This document shows, in pieces, positions 12,245 to 12,340 of a stretch of DNA of 12,340 nt. The notes beneath the pieces were generated by a model. The model was not told the origin of the DNA. It saw only the letters and a list, made by a program, of their open reading frames with translations, and searched no databases. The first letter of the stretch is position 1. Every line of letters starts with the position of its first letter. This DNA comes from Clostridiales bacterium (GTDB lineage Bacteria; Bacillota; Clostridia; Christensenellales; QALW01). Both the position numbers and the translations under genes were made by a program. Where the stretch lies: the NCBI GenBank assembly GCA_018376855.1, contig JAHAAN010000059.1:1-12340 (forward strand), written 5' to 3'.

Positions 12245-12340
12245 ATGGATAAAGCCAGAATGGGAGCGCGTATCAAAGAAGCAAGAATAAACAGAAAGCT
12301 TACGCAAGATCAATTAGCAGCAGAAGTGGACAGCGGACCA
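12245..12340 (+). CDS. Second XRE-family regulator, 5' part (runs off the window)
   Basis: ATG 12245 follows GGAGG at about 12229-12233. The 32 visible residues (MDKARMGARIKEARINRKLT, then QDQLAAEVDSGP) are the first two helices of a Cro/CI-type helix-turn-helix; the pattern GARIKEARxxxxLTQxQLA is typical of the family in clostridia. It runs in the same direction as the first XRE gene, 58 bases after the end of that gene's out-of-frame tail. Two tandem XRE genes beside an AbrB gene suggest a regulatory region, perhaps of a mobile element continuing to the right. The recognition helix and the C-terminal domain are not visible. Confidence 0.85.
   Translation, partial: MDKARMGARIKEARINRKLTQDQLAAEVDSGP

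Overview
The window looks like chromosome from a low-to-mid GC Clostridia-type Firmicute, carrying the right-hand end of a tailed-phage (siphovirus-type) prophage. This rests on strong AGGAGG ribosome sites, sigma-A type promoters, clostridial-style phage tail, holin and endolysin genes, a DNRLRE/ricin/BIG2 secreted protein, and AbrB and XRE regulators. Genus cannot be told from the sequence alone.

Layout. (1) 1-5176, all on +: end of the phage tail/baseplate module (a hub-like tail gene split by two compensating single-base shifts, then five small tail-tip or fibre-like genes that share modules), followed by the lysis cassette (XhlA-like membrane protein, holin-like protein, NlpC/P60 endolysin with a PG-binding domain). 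(2) 5177-5381: a GC-rich structured stretch behind a good promoter, with no convincing gene. (3) 5382-6001 on -: a HicAB toxin-antitoxin pair in the moron position, driven by a fully consensus promoter with a palindrome in its spacer. (4) 6052-6345: AT-rich attachment arm with repeated TGTTGCAT words, ending in a 28-base tRNA 3' fragment with CCA. This is the prophage/host junction; the whole tRNA should lie at the other end of the prophage, outside the window. (5) 6346-7052: host DNA with a strong terminator, a gene-poor stretch, and a small frameshifted gene with its own terminator. (6) 7283-11301: a promoter and three-gene operon encoding a 1050-residue secreted multidomain protein with a possible cysteine-hydrolase-like C-terminus, a small lipoprotein and a small membrane protein. 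(7) 11306-12340: a terminator, an AbrB-family gene with a Cys4 motif on -, and divergent from it an XRE regulator gene (frameshifted) followed by the start of a second XRE gene.

How the parts work together. The phage genes run in the usual late order: tail tip and host recognition, then lysis. HicAB probably helps keep the prophage in the host. The host-side operon looks like a secreted adhesin or enzyme with envelope partners; an effector/immunity arrangement is possible but unproven. The AbrB/XRE pair is divergent around three helically phased palindromes and may be a regulatory switch, possibly of another mobile element starting at the right edge.

Caution: three genes (four sites) need single-base indels to make sense. 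They may reflect real decay or sequence errors.
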